From the NCBI GenBank assembly GCA_016617855.1, contig JAECUM010004982.1, positions 1 to 64,000 on the forward strand: a stretch of 64,000 nt of DNA, in the 5' to 3' direction. The notes beneath the pieces are model-generated. The model saw only the letters and a program-made list of their open reading frames with translations, searched no databases and had not been told where the DNA came from. The DNA comes from Megalonaias nervosa (taxonomy: Eukaryota; Mollusca; Bivalvia; Unionida; Unionidae). The translations under genes were made by a program, and so were the position numbers. Shown one piece after another: positions 40,627-52,914 of this stretch (positions within the stretch are counted from its first letter, which is position 1; every line of letters begins with the position of its first letter).

Positions 40627-41099
40627 TATTTCAAGCTACATTTCGCGTAACGTAATAAATTTGGTACCGATATTTAGCTCAGGCATTCGACTTGTATGCG
40701 TAACCGAAGTTTGGCTTACTATCATACCTTTAAGGAATGCCAGACCATTTTCCCACGGTACTGCCCGACATGGCCCTGATCGCGCCCGCTTAATATGCAA
40801 GAACAACGCGCTGAATGGAATACTCCCTTCTCATTGGCCAACTGAAAATCAGTTATAAACAAATGCAGGACGTCATTTTCTTTTAACCAATGAGATGACA
40901 GTATTCCATTCAGCGGGATTTCACTTGCATATTAAGCGGGCGCGATCAGGGCCATGTCAATCAGTAGCGTGGGAAAATGGTCTGGCATTGCTTACAGGTA
41001 TGATAGTAAGCCAAAATTCGGTTACGCATACAAAGTCGAATGCCTGAGCTAAACATCGGCACCAAATTTATTATGCTACGCGAAATGTAGCTTGAAATA
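40627..41099. mobile_element. Palindromic MITE nested in the hAT element
   Basis: Two arms of about 220 bases are near-perfect reverse complements. They start TATTTCAAGCTACATTTCGCG and share GACCATTTTCCCAC and CCCTGATCGCGCCCGCTTAA. The centre is near 40,863. It ends just before the transposase relic opens. Confidence 0.9.
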
Positions 41100-41103
41100 G
41101 TGG

Positions 41104-42451
41104 AGTAATTGTTTAGCACTTGGATGTGCCAATGCCCCGGTTATGACTGGGAACAAAATTGGTGTTATTTCATACATTAGAAATAAGCATGATAGTGTAT
41201 TCTTGGCAGGATGCTGCCTCCATGTTGTGCACAATGCAGCCCCAAAAGAAGCAAAGTGTTTACCTGATGTGGCTGAGTTCTTGCAGGATGTATATTATTA
41301 TTTCCAGAAAAGTGAGAGACGGCAGCACAAATTCTCTAGTGTTCAAGATCTTTTTGACATTGAGCAGAAGAGAATGCTCAAGCATGTTTGTACCAGATGG
41401 CTAAGTATTGGTCGTTGCCTGGAGAGATTGCTACAAAATTGGGAACCTTTGAAAACGTTCTTTAAATCAGAATTTGATGATGTCAAGACAAAGTTTCATC
41501 TTCAACACAGTTGCCGAGAGCAGTGACAAACCATATGCCCACAAGAAAGTAGAAAACATCCTGAAGTTCCTGAAATTACCTACAAACAAGCTGTATGTTC
41601 TGTTTATGGGCTATACTGTAAAGATGTATGATGATGTGCTTGTTGTTCTCCAGTCAGATGAACCGAAGATACATGTACTGAGAAAAATGCTGGTCAACCA
41701 GATTGTGAAAGTACTTTGTCGCTTTGTCAAACCAGCTGCCATGTCAAGTTGTGTGCCTGAAGCTGTTGACTTCAATAGCAGATACAATTTAAAAGACAAC
41801 AATGACTTAGTCATAGGTAATGCTGCCCGCAGTTTCATTGCCGACTCTGACAATAATGGTTTGAGGGACATGCGGATCAAGCAGTTCTATGGGGATGTAA
41901 AGCTGTACTTTAAGAGTGTTTGCAGTTACCTGATTGAGAAGCTTCCTTTCAAAGAACCAATCTTGAGACATGCAGTTGTAGCAGATGCTTCTTTGCAACA
42001 GACAGCCAAACTGAGTGATCTGACTTTCTTCCTGCATAGATTTCCAGCACTACGTCCTCCTGGTTGCACTATTGACACTGTTGTTGAGCAGTTTGCTATA
42101 TATCAACATACAGACCTATCCACCTGCACCAGACAAAGAATGGATGAAACCTGGGCTGCAGTTGGCAATAAGAAGGATAAAGAGGGGGCATTGTTCCTCA
42201 GTGAACTTTCAGTTATAATGCAAGGAATATTAACCATTCCCCACAGTAATGCCCACTGTGAGAGAATCTTTTCCACAGTGCGTAAGAACAGAACAGAGCA
42301 GAGGTCGTCAATGGGAGACGACACTCTAGAAGCATTGTTGCTTATTAAATCAAAACCTGTTTATCCATTTGAATCCCAATGCCAGCACTCAGTTGAACAT
42401 CTACAGAAGTTGAAAAGTGCCTACTATGAAATGAATAAGACAAGTCAATGA
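41104..42451 (+). pseudogene. hAT transposase, C-terminal part, frameshifted
   Basis: The frame opens right after the MITE with WSNCLALGCANAPVMTGNKI, then LAGCCLHVVHNAA and CTRWLSIGRCLERLL, typical of the RNase H-like fold of one hAT group. It shifts frame near 41,495, then runs 310 codons to a TGA. The C-terminal dimerisation region is clear: LTIPHSNAHCERIFSTVRKN near 42,235-42,295 and TLEALLLIK. The N-terminal BED finger and first catalytic region are missing, where the MITE now lies. The TAA of the first frame is at about 41,524. Confidence 0.85.
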
Positions 42452-42945
42452 TCCTCATTCCAGAATACATGTAGCACTGAACTTGATACTGCTTTGCTGT
42501 AACCTTCAGCATCTAAGCTCAACAGTGATGATCATTAATAAATTATTTTCAACTGTTAATTATTTCAGATATTTTAAATATGAAATATTTTGCATAATTT
42601 TTGCAGTATGGGTCATTGTATTAACAGTTTGGATATAAGATGCATCGGTAATGTTGAGCGTTTCTATTGGTGTGCATTTGTGAAGAATACTGAAAGCTGA
42701 CATGAAATACTGAAAATATCCCTGAAAATACTGAAAAGCATTATAAGGGGGTGCACAGCTCTGTTATAGATCTTTGTAGATTCACATTTATAATTTACTG
42801 TCATATTTATGGTAACTGAAAACAAATATTACCAATTATTTTGACATCAAAATAATGAACAGCGAATTATATTATTAAGTGCCATTATTGTACTATATCT
42901 TGTTTCAGAAATAATCAATTAAACTCAGCCTTATTTGTTTTACAG

Positions 42946-45906
42946 GCCTGTGATTTTGATCTGGTAGTATTTTGTCCTAACATTGCCAGTCTAGGGGCTA
43001 ACAATGCAGGTTTGTTGTTTCTCTTGTATTGCAATTTACTTTTTCATCATGTTAGTCAGCCTTGTTGATGATCTCATTAGCTCATTATATCAACCAAAGA
43101 GCTATTACATGATGCCTGGTATATGATGTTACGTAATTGTGGATACATGTCCCATGGATTGGAGTAAATACAGAAAATACAGCATTTCAGTCTCTCATTA
43201 TATGCTCCATGGAAAGGCTGTTGAAGTTTGATGTATTATGTACATTATTGTAGGCCAGCTTGTCCCACAAACTGGAGTAGAATATAGGTGCATTTCATAA
43301 TCTTATTATATACCTGATGGAAGGGTATCTTTTGATATACCTGAAGGGAGGGTACCTTATTATATACCTGATGGAAGTGTATCTTATTATATACCTGATG
43401 GAAGGGTATCTTGTATACCTGATGGAAGGAGATCGAGTGTATAATGTTCGATAATTATAGGTCAGCTTATAGGAGCTTATCCTGCAAACTGGTGTATAAC
43501 ACAAAAGGAACTTGGAACTAAAATAACTGAAACATAATTTCTTTTTTTATTTGTTGCTACAAATTTAAAAATGTCATTTTTATTCCCCATCATGAGAATG
43601 GTAGAGGCATATAATGTTGTCATTGTACATCTCCATCTGTCTGTAATTACATCCATCCATGACACCTTGATGATTTATGTTTAGGTAATTTCAAGCACAT
43701 TATTGTGTGTCATGGATTTATTTCTAGTTGAATTAATCAGTCTGTGCAAGAAATTTTCATAATGTGTTTTAAGGCTTATACATATGTTATTTTTATATCT
43801 TAAATTATATACATTGTACAGAATTTGTACCATCACTATGTGTAATATTTTATTTTGCATGAAATGTTTATATTTATTTCAAAGGGTTCATCTTCCTACA
43901 TTTTGGGTGGATTCTTTTTGTTAGTATTATTTAAACTTTACGTAAGCTGGTACCACATAGCCACGTTTGTGCTGGTCTACCATAAGTACACACACGCACA
44001 CACACATTAATAAAATTACACAATTTTTCTATTCATTAAACAAGAGTTTTTTATGCAGTTGAGTTGGTGTAGTGCATATTGCAAATGTTAGAAAGTCTTT
44101 TCCAGGAATGGGAAATATTAGTAGCAATCAAAATGAGCTTACAACTAAGCACTTGGTTTCAAGATGATATAACTTTCTTAATTATCAGCTCCTACGTAGG
44201 TTTATATACATGTGTATTATTGTCATGCATTATTTAGTGAAGAGAGAGACATTGCAGTCACTCCTCCTATAATAGTGGCCAAACATCAGTAGTTTATGCA
44301 TTTGATTAAAGTTTCTCATTTCAATGTTTCCTAAATTCTTGATAGATTCTCATCATACTTGGGATGAATCATTATGAAGCTTAGACAACTTATTTCGGGA
44401 CATGTACATTCTTGTCCATTTGATCTTGGGTTCAAGGTCACAGTAGAAAATTGCATCAGTGTTTATTTATATTTCCTTGATAGATTTTATTCACACATTG
44501 CATGGTTCATTATTAGGCAAAGACCATTCATTCTGCAACATGTTGGCTCTCACCTTTTGGTCAAGGTCACATTTTCCAGTAGTGCTTTGATCATAGGCTT
44601 GGCATACAGGCCCTGGCTTTCTTGTTGGTTTACCAATACAAGGAAAAATAAAGAATGTACAAGTTAAAGTAGTTGAATAAGTATATAAAACCAAACTTCC
44701 CAAAAATGGTCCCTCTGTAACCTTGACTTCTACAAAATTGTCATGTTAGCTTGTATGTTGTGGTCCCAATAAGGCCATTAAAATACCAATCAGACCTCAG
44801 TAGTCTGGCCACCTTTCTAAATCAGATCAATAGTTTGTGCTTAGGAAAGCTTGATTTTATTACTTTATATGTTATTCCCATCTATTTGAACTATATATTC
44901 AATTTTTCTTTTATGTGAGTTTGGTTGCAATTTACATCAAGCTATTAGTCACAATTACTGTGCATTAGTATCTACATTACTGTACGCACTTAAGAATGAT
45001 CAGATGCATTGTGCTACTACACCAACACTTATCAGCAGAGACTGGTTGGTGTTTAATGGTACCATCAGCACTTTTGTTTGGTTTCATAATGTCAGGGAAA
45101 TAGGAGATAAAGTGCCCTTTCAAATGAACACACTGAGGCAGCTGACTTATATTGAACTGACAAATGAGCCTTGGATTTAAAAACTTTTTGTTTCTTGTGG
45201 CCAGATTTCTTTATGTAGAGGATAAATGTGAAGGTAAGAATCAGGTTTGATAAATGTTGTCCTGTATGGACAGGGAGTCCTATATAGAGGTGTCTTTTTG
45301 ATGGATGTCTAAGTTTGCTTTCTCTTTCCTTCAGATCAAACAAACAATACAGTGACCTTGGAGAGCCAGATGAAAAGGTGCTTGTTAAATAAGGAATCAT
45401 GGGATAAACTTTTTCATCTTGAAAGTGATGGAGACCAAGAAAGTCTTCTGAATGTTGCAACAGAAGGCAGCAGCCAAGTGGTCAGTGACCCAGCTCCAGC
45501 AAAGAAAGCAAGGATAAATGTGACCAATGGACAGCAAGAAAACACGAGTGCAGTCACAGATAAAGATGTTAAACATGAAAATCAAATGCCAGATACAGCT
45601 ACAAATGGACATTCCTCTTCCGTTTTCTCTTCTGAAAACTGTGATAATCAAAGCCAGAGATTTAATCAGGCCATAGAGAAATTGGTGCCTGTATCCCACT
45701 GCCTCCCTTCCATATCCCATGCCTTGGCATTGGCAAGCCAGGGGAAGACACTGTTACCTGCAGAACTGGATGACATGCCAGAGTTACCTTCCCATTTTAA
45801 AAGTGTAGACCATATTCAGATTTTGATAACAGGAAGTATTCACTTGGTAGGAGGAGCTTTACGAATCATTCAGAACATACCATATGATGGCAGTGAAACA
45901 GATTAA
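42946..45906 (+). CDS. FPGS: Folylpolyglutamate synthase, last two exons
   Basis: FPGS adds glutamates to folates, retaining them in cytosol and mitochondria. Exon 42,946-43,009 (acceptor TTTTACAG, donor AG|GTTTGT) encodes ACDFDLVVFCPNIASLGANN. Exon 45,335-45,906 (acceptor TTCCTTCAG) continues in phase with DQTNNTVTLESQMKRCLLNK, has a Ser/Asn-rich variable segment, then CLPSISHALALASQGK, and ends ILITGSIHLVGGALRIIQ before a TAA. Order, phase and the terminal TGS-HLVGG signature match animal FPGS. The ATP-binding and Mur-ligase domains must lie upstream but were not found in the 14 kb up to SURF4. Confidence 0.93.
43010..45334 (+). other. FPGS last intron
   Basis: A 2.3-kb AT-rich intron. It holds a minisatellite of about 27 bases (43,313-43,440, TATACCTGATGGAAGGGTAT) and a short CA run near 43,990. 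No nested gene seen. Confidence 0.6.
43313..43440. repeat. Minisatellite, about 27-bp unit
   Basis: Four to five copies of ATACCTGATGGAAGGGTATC with TTATTAT spacers. Confidence 0.85.
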
Positions 45907-47800
45907 TGTTGGGTGTAATTTTAATATATGTTAACTTTAGGGGTCTTCCAGAATTAGAGGTACACGTTTAGGGGTTGTTGGCACTTTTATTTTCAGAGAC
46001 TGTACCACTCATCACATTTTGATTGAACAGGTTAACAAAAGATAGTTATTAATCCCACCACCCAAATTTACTAAACTTAAGTGCCTTCTGACACTCCAGC
46101 ACAGCCCTTAATTTTGGAAAATTCTTAGAATTACAGCAGCAATCTAAGATGAGATTATTTGGGAACCATTTTTCATAGAGCATACCAAAATAATAGCAAA
46201 CATGTAATGAATGAAAACCCTTCTTTTATTTTCCTTGCAAAGACAGGATTCTTCTTTTGAATGTAAACTTTGACAAACTGTTGTTGACTTTAATTTTAAT
46301 TAACTACCGTAACCTAAATAAGTATAAAATGTTCTTTTAAGTTTCTAATTTTAATTAACTACCGTAACCTAAATAAGTATAAAATGTTCTTTTAAGTTTC
46401 TAAACCATGTGTATATATTATGAAATTTCGGTGATTATATAAGATAATTTCATGATAATATAAGATAATTTCATGATAAATTCCTATTATTACTGACTAC
46501 AGGTACATAAGAATCATTCACTCCATTCATTTCAGTCACTGGGCATTGGGCAAGTCCTGTAATAAGTAATAAGTATGAATTTTATTAAATGGTGCAATGA
46601 TACTGTTGAATCATGTTAAATAAATACTAGAGATATACCATGTTTCTCTGATGAAAAGCCTTACTGAGTGATAAAACTGCCTCCCACTTTTTCATTGCTA
46701 GAAAGGCACCCTGGGCTTGTCACAAGAGAAATACTGACCAAGAATTTTGAAATTGAGAAATGTTTACACTGTTTTGCATGTCTTGTTTCAAGCTAGCATA
46801 TGCTAAACCTTATCACGGTGAACAGTAAAACTTAATGCTGAATTCAAGATAGTTTTGTTATTTATTTTCAGTTTCTTTGGATGCCACCCTCGTCTCCTCC
46901 TTGATTTTTATAATTTTTATTTTAAAAAACCCAACAAAATATTTTTATTAAAAAACAACAACAACAAAGAAAATATGATGGACATTTTAATTGATAGTAG
47001 AAGATCTGAATCTGTCTTCTCAGTCAATATCCAAAGTTCTATTTTCAATATGTGTGTCACAGACCAGTCAGGATGTGTGTGTGTATGACAGCTCAGTCAG
47101 TATGTGTGTGTGTGAGAGACAGTCCAATCAATGCAAGTGTGTGACAGCTTGATGAAAAATCATAGTTATATGGGCCATTTGTTTTTTAAAATATTCATAG
47201 TTGGTGCAAACATTAATAGCAAATGCATGTTGTTTTCTTTAGAATTGATATGTACTATCCTTGACTTTTTGAAAATACCCATGCTAGAATTTCTGTTTCC
47301 CAGAAGTCAAAACCAACTATATCATGATTGGTTATCATTCAGAACTCTCTGTTGTATTTTGGACTTATAAACATGGCCACATAAGCTCTAGGTCAGTGGA
47401 TGTTTGATTGATTTTACAGTGTTAATTTGATTTTACAGTGTTAAGTTTCCACCTCTTGGCTCACTGGAAGACCAACTAGCGGTTTGTGGGTGTGCAACAA
47501 TTTGAAATTGATCAAATGATGCTTTGACAAAGTACAGCATTCAAAATGGCCAGGTGTTTCTTATGAATGGGATAGCAAAAAAGAGTATTATTAATTGATA
47601 TTCCTCTGGACTAGTTCTGATAGTATATTTGCACCTTGATCGACACAGATACCTCTATTTCATGCTATTTCATATAATTTTTACCTCTCTTTACTGTGAT
47701 GACCAATAGATGGCCCAGTTTCTCAGTCAAATACATTACCCGATCACTTAATCATTATGAAATTACTTGCTGCTACTAATGAATAAAATACCTCTTTCTC
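45907..47800. other. 3' flank of FPGS
   Basis: Presumed 3' UTR then intergenic DNA. A 55-bp unit is exactly or almost exactly duplicated at 46,294-46,403 (ACTACCGTAACCTAAATAAG core). A GT-rich patch lies at 47,072-47,115. No gene seen. Confidence 0.5.
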
Positions 47801-47801
47801 T

Positions 47802-47805
<4 letters not shown>

Positions 47806-47896
<91 letters not shown>

Positions 47897-48026
47897 ATAC
47901 AAATCATGGCGAATAACAGTCCTTTCAAGTGCACTGGATCCAGCAAGGGATCATGTGTGTCTAGGATTGATTAAGATAAATGCAATAAACTGACAAAACA
48001 GTGCAAAAAAAAAAAATATATATATA

Positions 48027-48082
<56 letters not shown>
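47806..48082. repeat. (TG)n and (TA)n microsatellite cluster
   Basis: (TG)n at 47,806-47,842 running into (TA)n to 47,896, then a second (AT)n at 48,017-48,082 with a poly-A start. Confidence 0.95.
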
Positions 48083-48086
<4 letters not shown>

Positions 48087-48559
48087 AGGGAAGTAACTTG
48101 TACAAATTAACACCCTTTATTCTCACAAGATGTCCAACATATCCTGATGTTTGGCAGTTTAAACTGTCGCTTGCAGCTGTGAACAGAGCCTTTGAAGGAC
48201 CAAGAGCAATATACAATCAATTGTGACCATCCATTATTTATTTTCTGTGGTTTAGGATGTCAAAAAATTGACACAGAAACAAAACTACATGTTTTGTTCA
48301 GCATCAGTAGAAAGAGCAAGTTTGATATGACAGAGGAATGTGTCTAGACATTCAGGCTGAGATGTATATTCCTATGCCATATCAAACAAGTTCCTTCCCC
48401 TGACTTGGAACAAAGCACTTATTGCATATACCCGTTTTATTCACACATTCTTTTGAACTTTAAACTTTGCTGGTCATAGACTAGAAGAGCTTATGGGATG
48501 GTCTGTTCTCTGTTGTACATCCATCGATTAGTGGTTGCTATTCTTTGTAAACTATCTGG

Positions 48560-49560
48560 ATGATTGCCATGAAACTTAACACACACATTCATCCTATGGT
48601 CTAATTGGTCCCAAGTGTAAAATGGTGCCGATCTGACAAAGATGGCAGCCACAGCAACCATCTTGAAAATCTTGTTATCACTCCTTCAACATTAATGGTC
48701 ATATTGACATTGGGTTTTTTATTAAAAGACTTCTCTGATGTCTGGTTGGTTTTAAACATGTTGCCAGTCTGGCATCCAGTATGCCCACCATGGGAGCAAT
48801 CTTAAAATTATTGTTATCACTACTCATCCTGAGCAGAAAGTCTTATTAACATGGGGATTTCACCAGAAAATGGTTCTAAATTAAATGGTGTCCTTCGGAC
48901 ATCCACTACAGATGCCACAGTGGCCATTGTGAAAATCTTGTTATCTCTACTCCATCTGAATATATGGCCATATCAACAAGGGGTTTTCACAAAAAAACTT
49001 CGTATGAAGTTTAGTTGGTCCTAAATAAAAAAGGTGCGGATCTGAAATCCACTGTCTCAATGATTTTGAAAATCTTGTCACAATTCCTAAATGGAAAGTC
49101 ATATCAACTTGCAGTTTTCTCCAGAAGACTAATAATTATATCTACTTGGTCCTAAATAAAAATGGTTCCAATCTTTCCTCGTGTTACTACTCCGATGATG
49201 AGAAATTTATATCAGCATGGGTTTTCTCCAGAAGATTTATAGTGTCTAGTTGGTCCTGACTGAAAATGGTGCAGATCTGATATCCAATATGGACACCATA
49301 GCGATCATCTTTAAAATTTTATAATCGCTACTTTTCCAGAATTGATGGTCATATAACAAAGGGTTTTTACCAACAGACCTACAACATCAGGTTGATCCTA
49401 AATTAAAATGGTGCCCAGAAAACATCCAATATGTGCAATGAACATGATGATTTTGTTGTAACAAATTCTCCTGAATGGCTGGTATATTCGCTTCAGGCAT
49501 TTACCAAGTCTTCAAATTGAGTCTAGTTTGTCCTAAATGAAAATGGTACTGATTTACAAT
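48560..49560. repeat. About 150-bp divergent tandem repeat, locus 3
   Basis: The longest locus of the family, roughly six or seven units with TTGGTCCTAAAT-AAAATGGT and GATCTGA-ATCCA-TATG blocks. Confidence 0.7.
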
Positions 49561-50819
49561 TTGGACAGTACTGTGACAGATATGAGAATCACATAATTCA
49601 AGAATACTGGAGATGGTATCAATACTTGGCAGTTAAAGAGCATAAGCGGTCTTATTATCTTGAATTTATGCACATTCATTTCAAACAGCATAGCATCAGT
49701 CCCTTTGAGGGACTTTTCTTTAACTCGTCCGGCCCTGGGGTTAAATGAACTTGTGGCATTGTCCATCATCTATTATGCATCGTCTGTAGTCCAACATCCA
49801 TCAACAGTTGGTATTTTTAACTTCAGAAAAACCACCAGACCAATTTCAACCAAATCTTGTTACAAAGTATCCTGACATAAGGATATTTTAGGTTTTTACA
49901 AATAATGCCAATCAACCATCAAATATAGCCACCATGAACAGACGTTTATCAAACAGAAGGTATCCCGTCTTGAAGACCTTTCATTTATTTATTATTTTTA
50001 TTTTTTTTTTGTACAAATGCTGTTCTACCATCTTACCAAAATAAGTGAAACACATTCAGATTTGCTATCGCTTACCCTTCGATGGAACAATACTAAATAT
50101 AACCTATTCACTAAGAAGTATACCAAAGTAAATACCTTCCAAGTGTGCTGGCATCATCTGTAACGGCGGAAGAGGAGTAGGAAGCCGACAATGGAGAGGA
50201 GACGGTCACAGACCGAGATTTTCACGAGTACGTGCGTGTTTTACATGTAATACCTATCTTTTTTGAAGAGCTCATTTGGGGGGCAGCGGTTCTTAGGAGA
50301 TAATTAGGGGTATGAACTCACTGCACCTCTTCTTGTTTTTGTCTGTCTTGTGCATTTGGGTTTATAAGTAGTTTTTGGTTTGTTTTGTTTTGCTTTTGTT
50401 CGCTTTTTTTTGCTTCTACATTAGGATTAAATCGTAGAAGCGAACGATAAACTACAACTCCTAGAGATTTTTTTCAATCTGGTTTAAAGATAGTTTGTTT
50501 CCTTCTTAGTATCGATTCTTAGGTCTGAGAGTTGTGTCAAAGCTTAATAATGTTTATCAATAAACGGTCTGTTTGATGAGGAATGTGGATAACTCCATGT
50601 ACCAATTCATGTGCCGTCAAGGAAACCATCATAACTATTATTTGCGACTGGTTTCTAACAAATGTGTATTTTACCGACATACAGTGCACAAATCATTTTT
50701 ACAGGACACTGAGATGAAACGAAAGTTATGCTGAATAATGTTAGAAGGAAAAAACATATTCTTGACACCAAATCGTTAAATAAATCGTGCGAAATCAAAA
50801 ATAAGCTGGAGTGATATAT
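49561..50819. other. Intergenic, nothing recognised
   Basis: AT-rich; T-run at 49,994-50,011. A TTTGTTTTGCTTTTG-rich patch lies near 50,380. No gene with support. Confidence 0.4.
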
Positions 50820-50829
50820 TTCAAATCGA

Positions 50830-51370
50830 TCATTAAATGTGCTGGTGGCATCGTCATAAGTACAATTCAGCCAGAGTGATCCTAACTGTTTAACCTACAC
50901 TTGAGATTTGTCTATTGCACTTTAAAACAACACAACATAATGAGCATTGAGACTAAAGGTGCTATGCGATTTATTTTGCGGAAATAAAATTTTTAGCAGT
51001 ATAAATAACACTGGCATTACCATGATGCCCTTTTGGTGTAACCAAAGTTAATTCTTCGTCTTCTCCTAACATGTTATCGAACATGACGAGATGCGTTTGA
51101 CTATAGCCAGACAGGACCCCATTGTCCTCGCCAGAATTCCTTCGACAAGCCAAACGGATTCAACTTGAGCTTCTTTTGGCAACTCTTTTTGTAGCACCAC
51201 GCGATACATTCTGAAAAACGATAGCTTAAACGTGTCCTGCATTCGATCACACATTTGCAAATTTAGTTTTGCCTGAACCACTTTTAGTCAATATTTTAAA
51301 GAGATTGCAAAGATACAGAGCCTCCCAACATCGACGATCAGACCTTTCGTCGACCGCCTGAGGACGGAGG
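50830..51370 (-). pseudogene. Packaging ATPase relic of element 2
   Basis: The Walker B region reads LVMFDNMLGEDEE near 51,075, followed by GHHGNASVIYTAKNF, matching LVIFDDML and RRNASVIYITQNL of element 1. The Walker A region is eroded (about 51,270, VVQAK-like). Several frame changes; non-functional. Confidence 0.8.
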
Positions 51371-51669
51371 ATGCAGCTATAACTCTCGAGTAGATTGGAA
51401 AATTATGACACAATCACCAAGAACGTAAGGCATTTTATACATGTTAAAGTTTTCATGGTAAAACAAAATATTCACGTTTTAAACACACGTTCATATTTTC
51501 ATTCTTAAAATCAGTCACCTTCGTCTTTGGTTTAATCAGCGACTTTTTTGCTTCCAAGCGTCGATTCTAAGACATTTCTAGTCTCTTAATCCTTCCAGTT
51601 GTAAATCTGTTGGCAAATCCAACAATCCACATACACCTCTTGGTAATACATACAAACAAATGTGTGTGG

Positions 51670-52192
51670 CTAGTTGAATACACCAATAAATTTAGGACTG
51701 GAAGGATGTACGAGTGTGTGTCTAGTTAATACACTAACATTTTTACAACAGGAAGGATATGCGTAGATAATAGAAAAAGCAGATAAAATGCTGCAAAATT
51801 TCTTCTTCATACGGGACGAGAAGTTGTATCCATCAGTAATCGCAGCACCTTTAACGAGTTTTTCGAGCACAGATAAAGTTCTGACTGCCATGACCTTGCA
51901 TGAACTGATAAATGTGCCACAGAAAATCTGCCAATAACTCATTTCGTTGTTTTCGGAATTAAATGCAGCGCTGATGATAGAAGTCGTAGCAAATTTGGTA
52001 ACGTGTTCGAAGAAGAGTCTTATCACGTGTTGGTACAAAACATTTATTTTCGACTAAGCTACAACCTTCTTCAATTAGCCTTTTTATGACATTCACATAC
52101 GAATGATTATCCCTCTTATGGCATTTATGATACAGTTGTTCTTTGCGTTCCACTTGTGTCTGTACGAAAAAATCAGTGGTAAAAGCGTTCAC
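51670..52192 (-). pseudogene. Unknown gene of element 2
   Basis: Two overlapping frames that probably form one gene: 51,959-52,192 (MNAFTTDFFVQTQVERKEQL, YVNVIKRLIEE) and 51,670-52,038 (HVIRLFFEHVTKFATTSIIS, FISSCKVMAVRTLSVLEKL). Helical, with scattered cysteines. It sits between ATPase and polymerase, where element 1 has almost nothing. A related piece lies at 52,560-52,710. Function unknown. Confidence 0.45.
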
Positions 52193-52559
52193 TCAGTCAC
52201 AAAGGTAAATTCTAAGTGTTCTCTCAACAGGAACCATTCACATGAATGTCTCTTTTTTTTAAATAAAAGGGAAAGAATGATACGTTTGCGAAACGGAATC
52301 TGCTGGTAATTATATACAAGAAATTCGGTCATTATCTCACACACAATACATTGTTAAGGAGTCTCGTCTTGTAGCAATACTTCTGTTAAAACCTTTTTTT
52401 TAATTGTAATCTTTATGTGTTGAACCTTTTCCCTGCACTTAATCCCATGGAATTACATGTATCACTCAAACATTGTAGATGGAAGTCGTGGCATCCAAAC
52501 TAATACAATATGTGGGCAGTTGATCAATGCCTGACTATTTCAACTCTTTAAAAATAATC

Positions 52560-52710
52560 AGCCTTCTTAAAGCATTCAGATACCGATCGTCAACACTGCT
52601 ATGTCAAAGAAGATTCAATTGTTCTTTGTGTTTCACTTGAATCTGTAACAATTCTCAGTAAATGCGTTCTCGTAGCTCCGACGGTAAACTATGAATCATC
52701 TTCTCCTTTA
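52560..52710 (-). pseudogene. Paralogous remnant of the unknown element-2 gene
   Basis: Minus-strand frame starts MDTLKEKMIHSLPSELRERI, then a stop, then LLQIQVKHKEQLNLL and RYLNALRR. It aligns with FVQTQVERKEQLYHK and YVNVIKRL of the adjacent gene, suggesting a tandem duplication. Confidence 0.4.
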
Positions 52711-52914
52711 ATGTATCCATTGTTACGACTCTATGGTCTCAAACCAAGTAACATAAAAAACAAAACCAGCATATTTATTAAAATGCAACAAATAATTAAA
52801 TTCTCTAAGTTATAAAACGAAAATTGTTTTATAGGAACTTACAGTATTGTGAATTAAATCCCAAGTAATCTTAAAAGTTCTATCACAAAGTCCAAAAGTA
52901 TTGGTTCTGAATTA

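Larger units (their letters stand above)
39329..42763 (+). mobile_element. hAT-superfamily DNA transposon, non-autonomous
   Basis: The ends are a 15-bp inverted repeat: CAGACCTGTGCACCC at 39,329-39,343 and its complement with one mismatch at 42,749-42,763. Subterminal parts share CCGTATTT/CAGTATTT-like motifs. The flanking eight bases (TTATTTAA and TTATAGAT) are a degraded target-site duplication, fitting hAT. It contains a transposase relic and a nested palindromic MITE. It sits upstream of the FPGS exon at 42,946, probably in an intron. Confidence 0.8.

Noticed and set aside
48028..48216. 62-codon minus-strand frame
   Set aside because: Its tail is an (AT)n microsatellite read as Tyr-Ile repeats.
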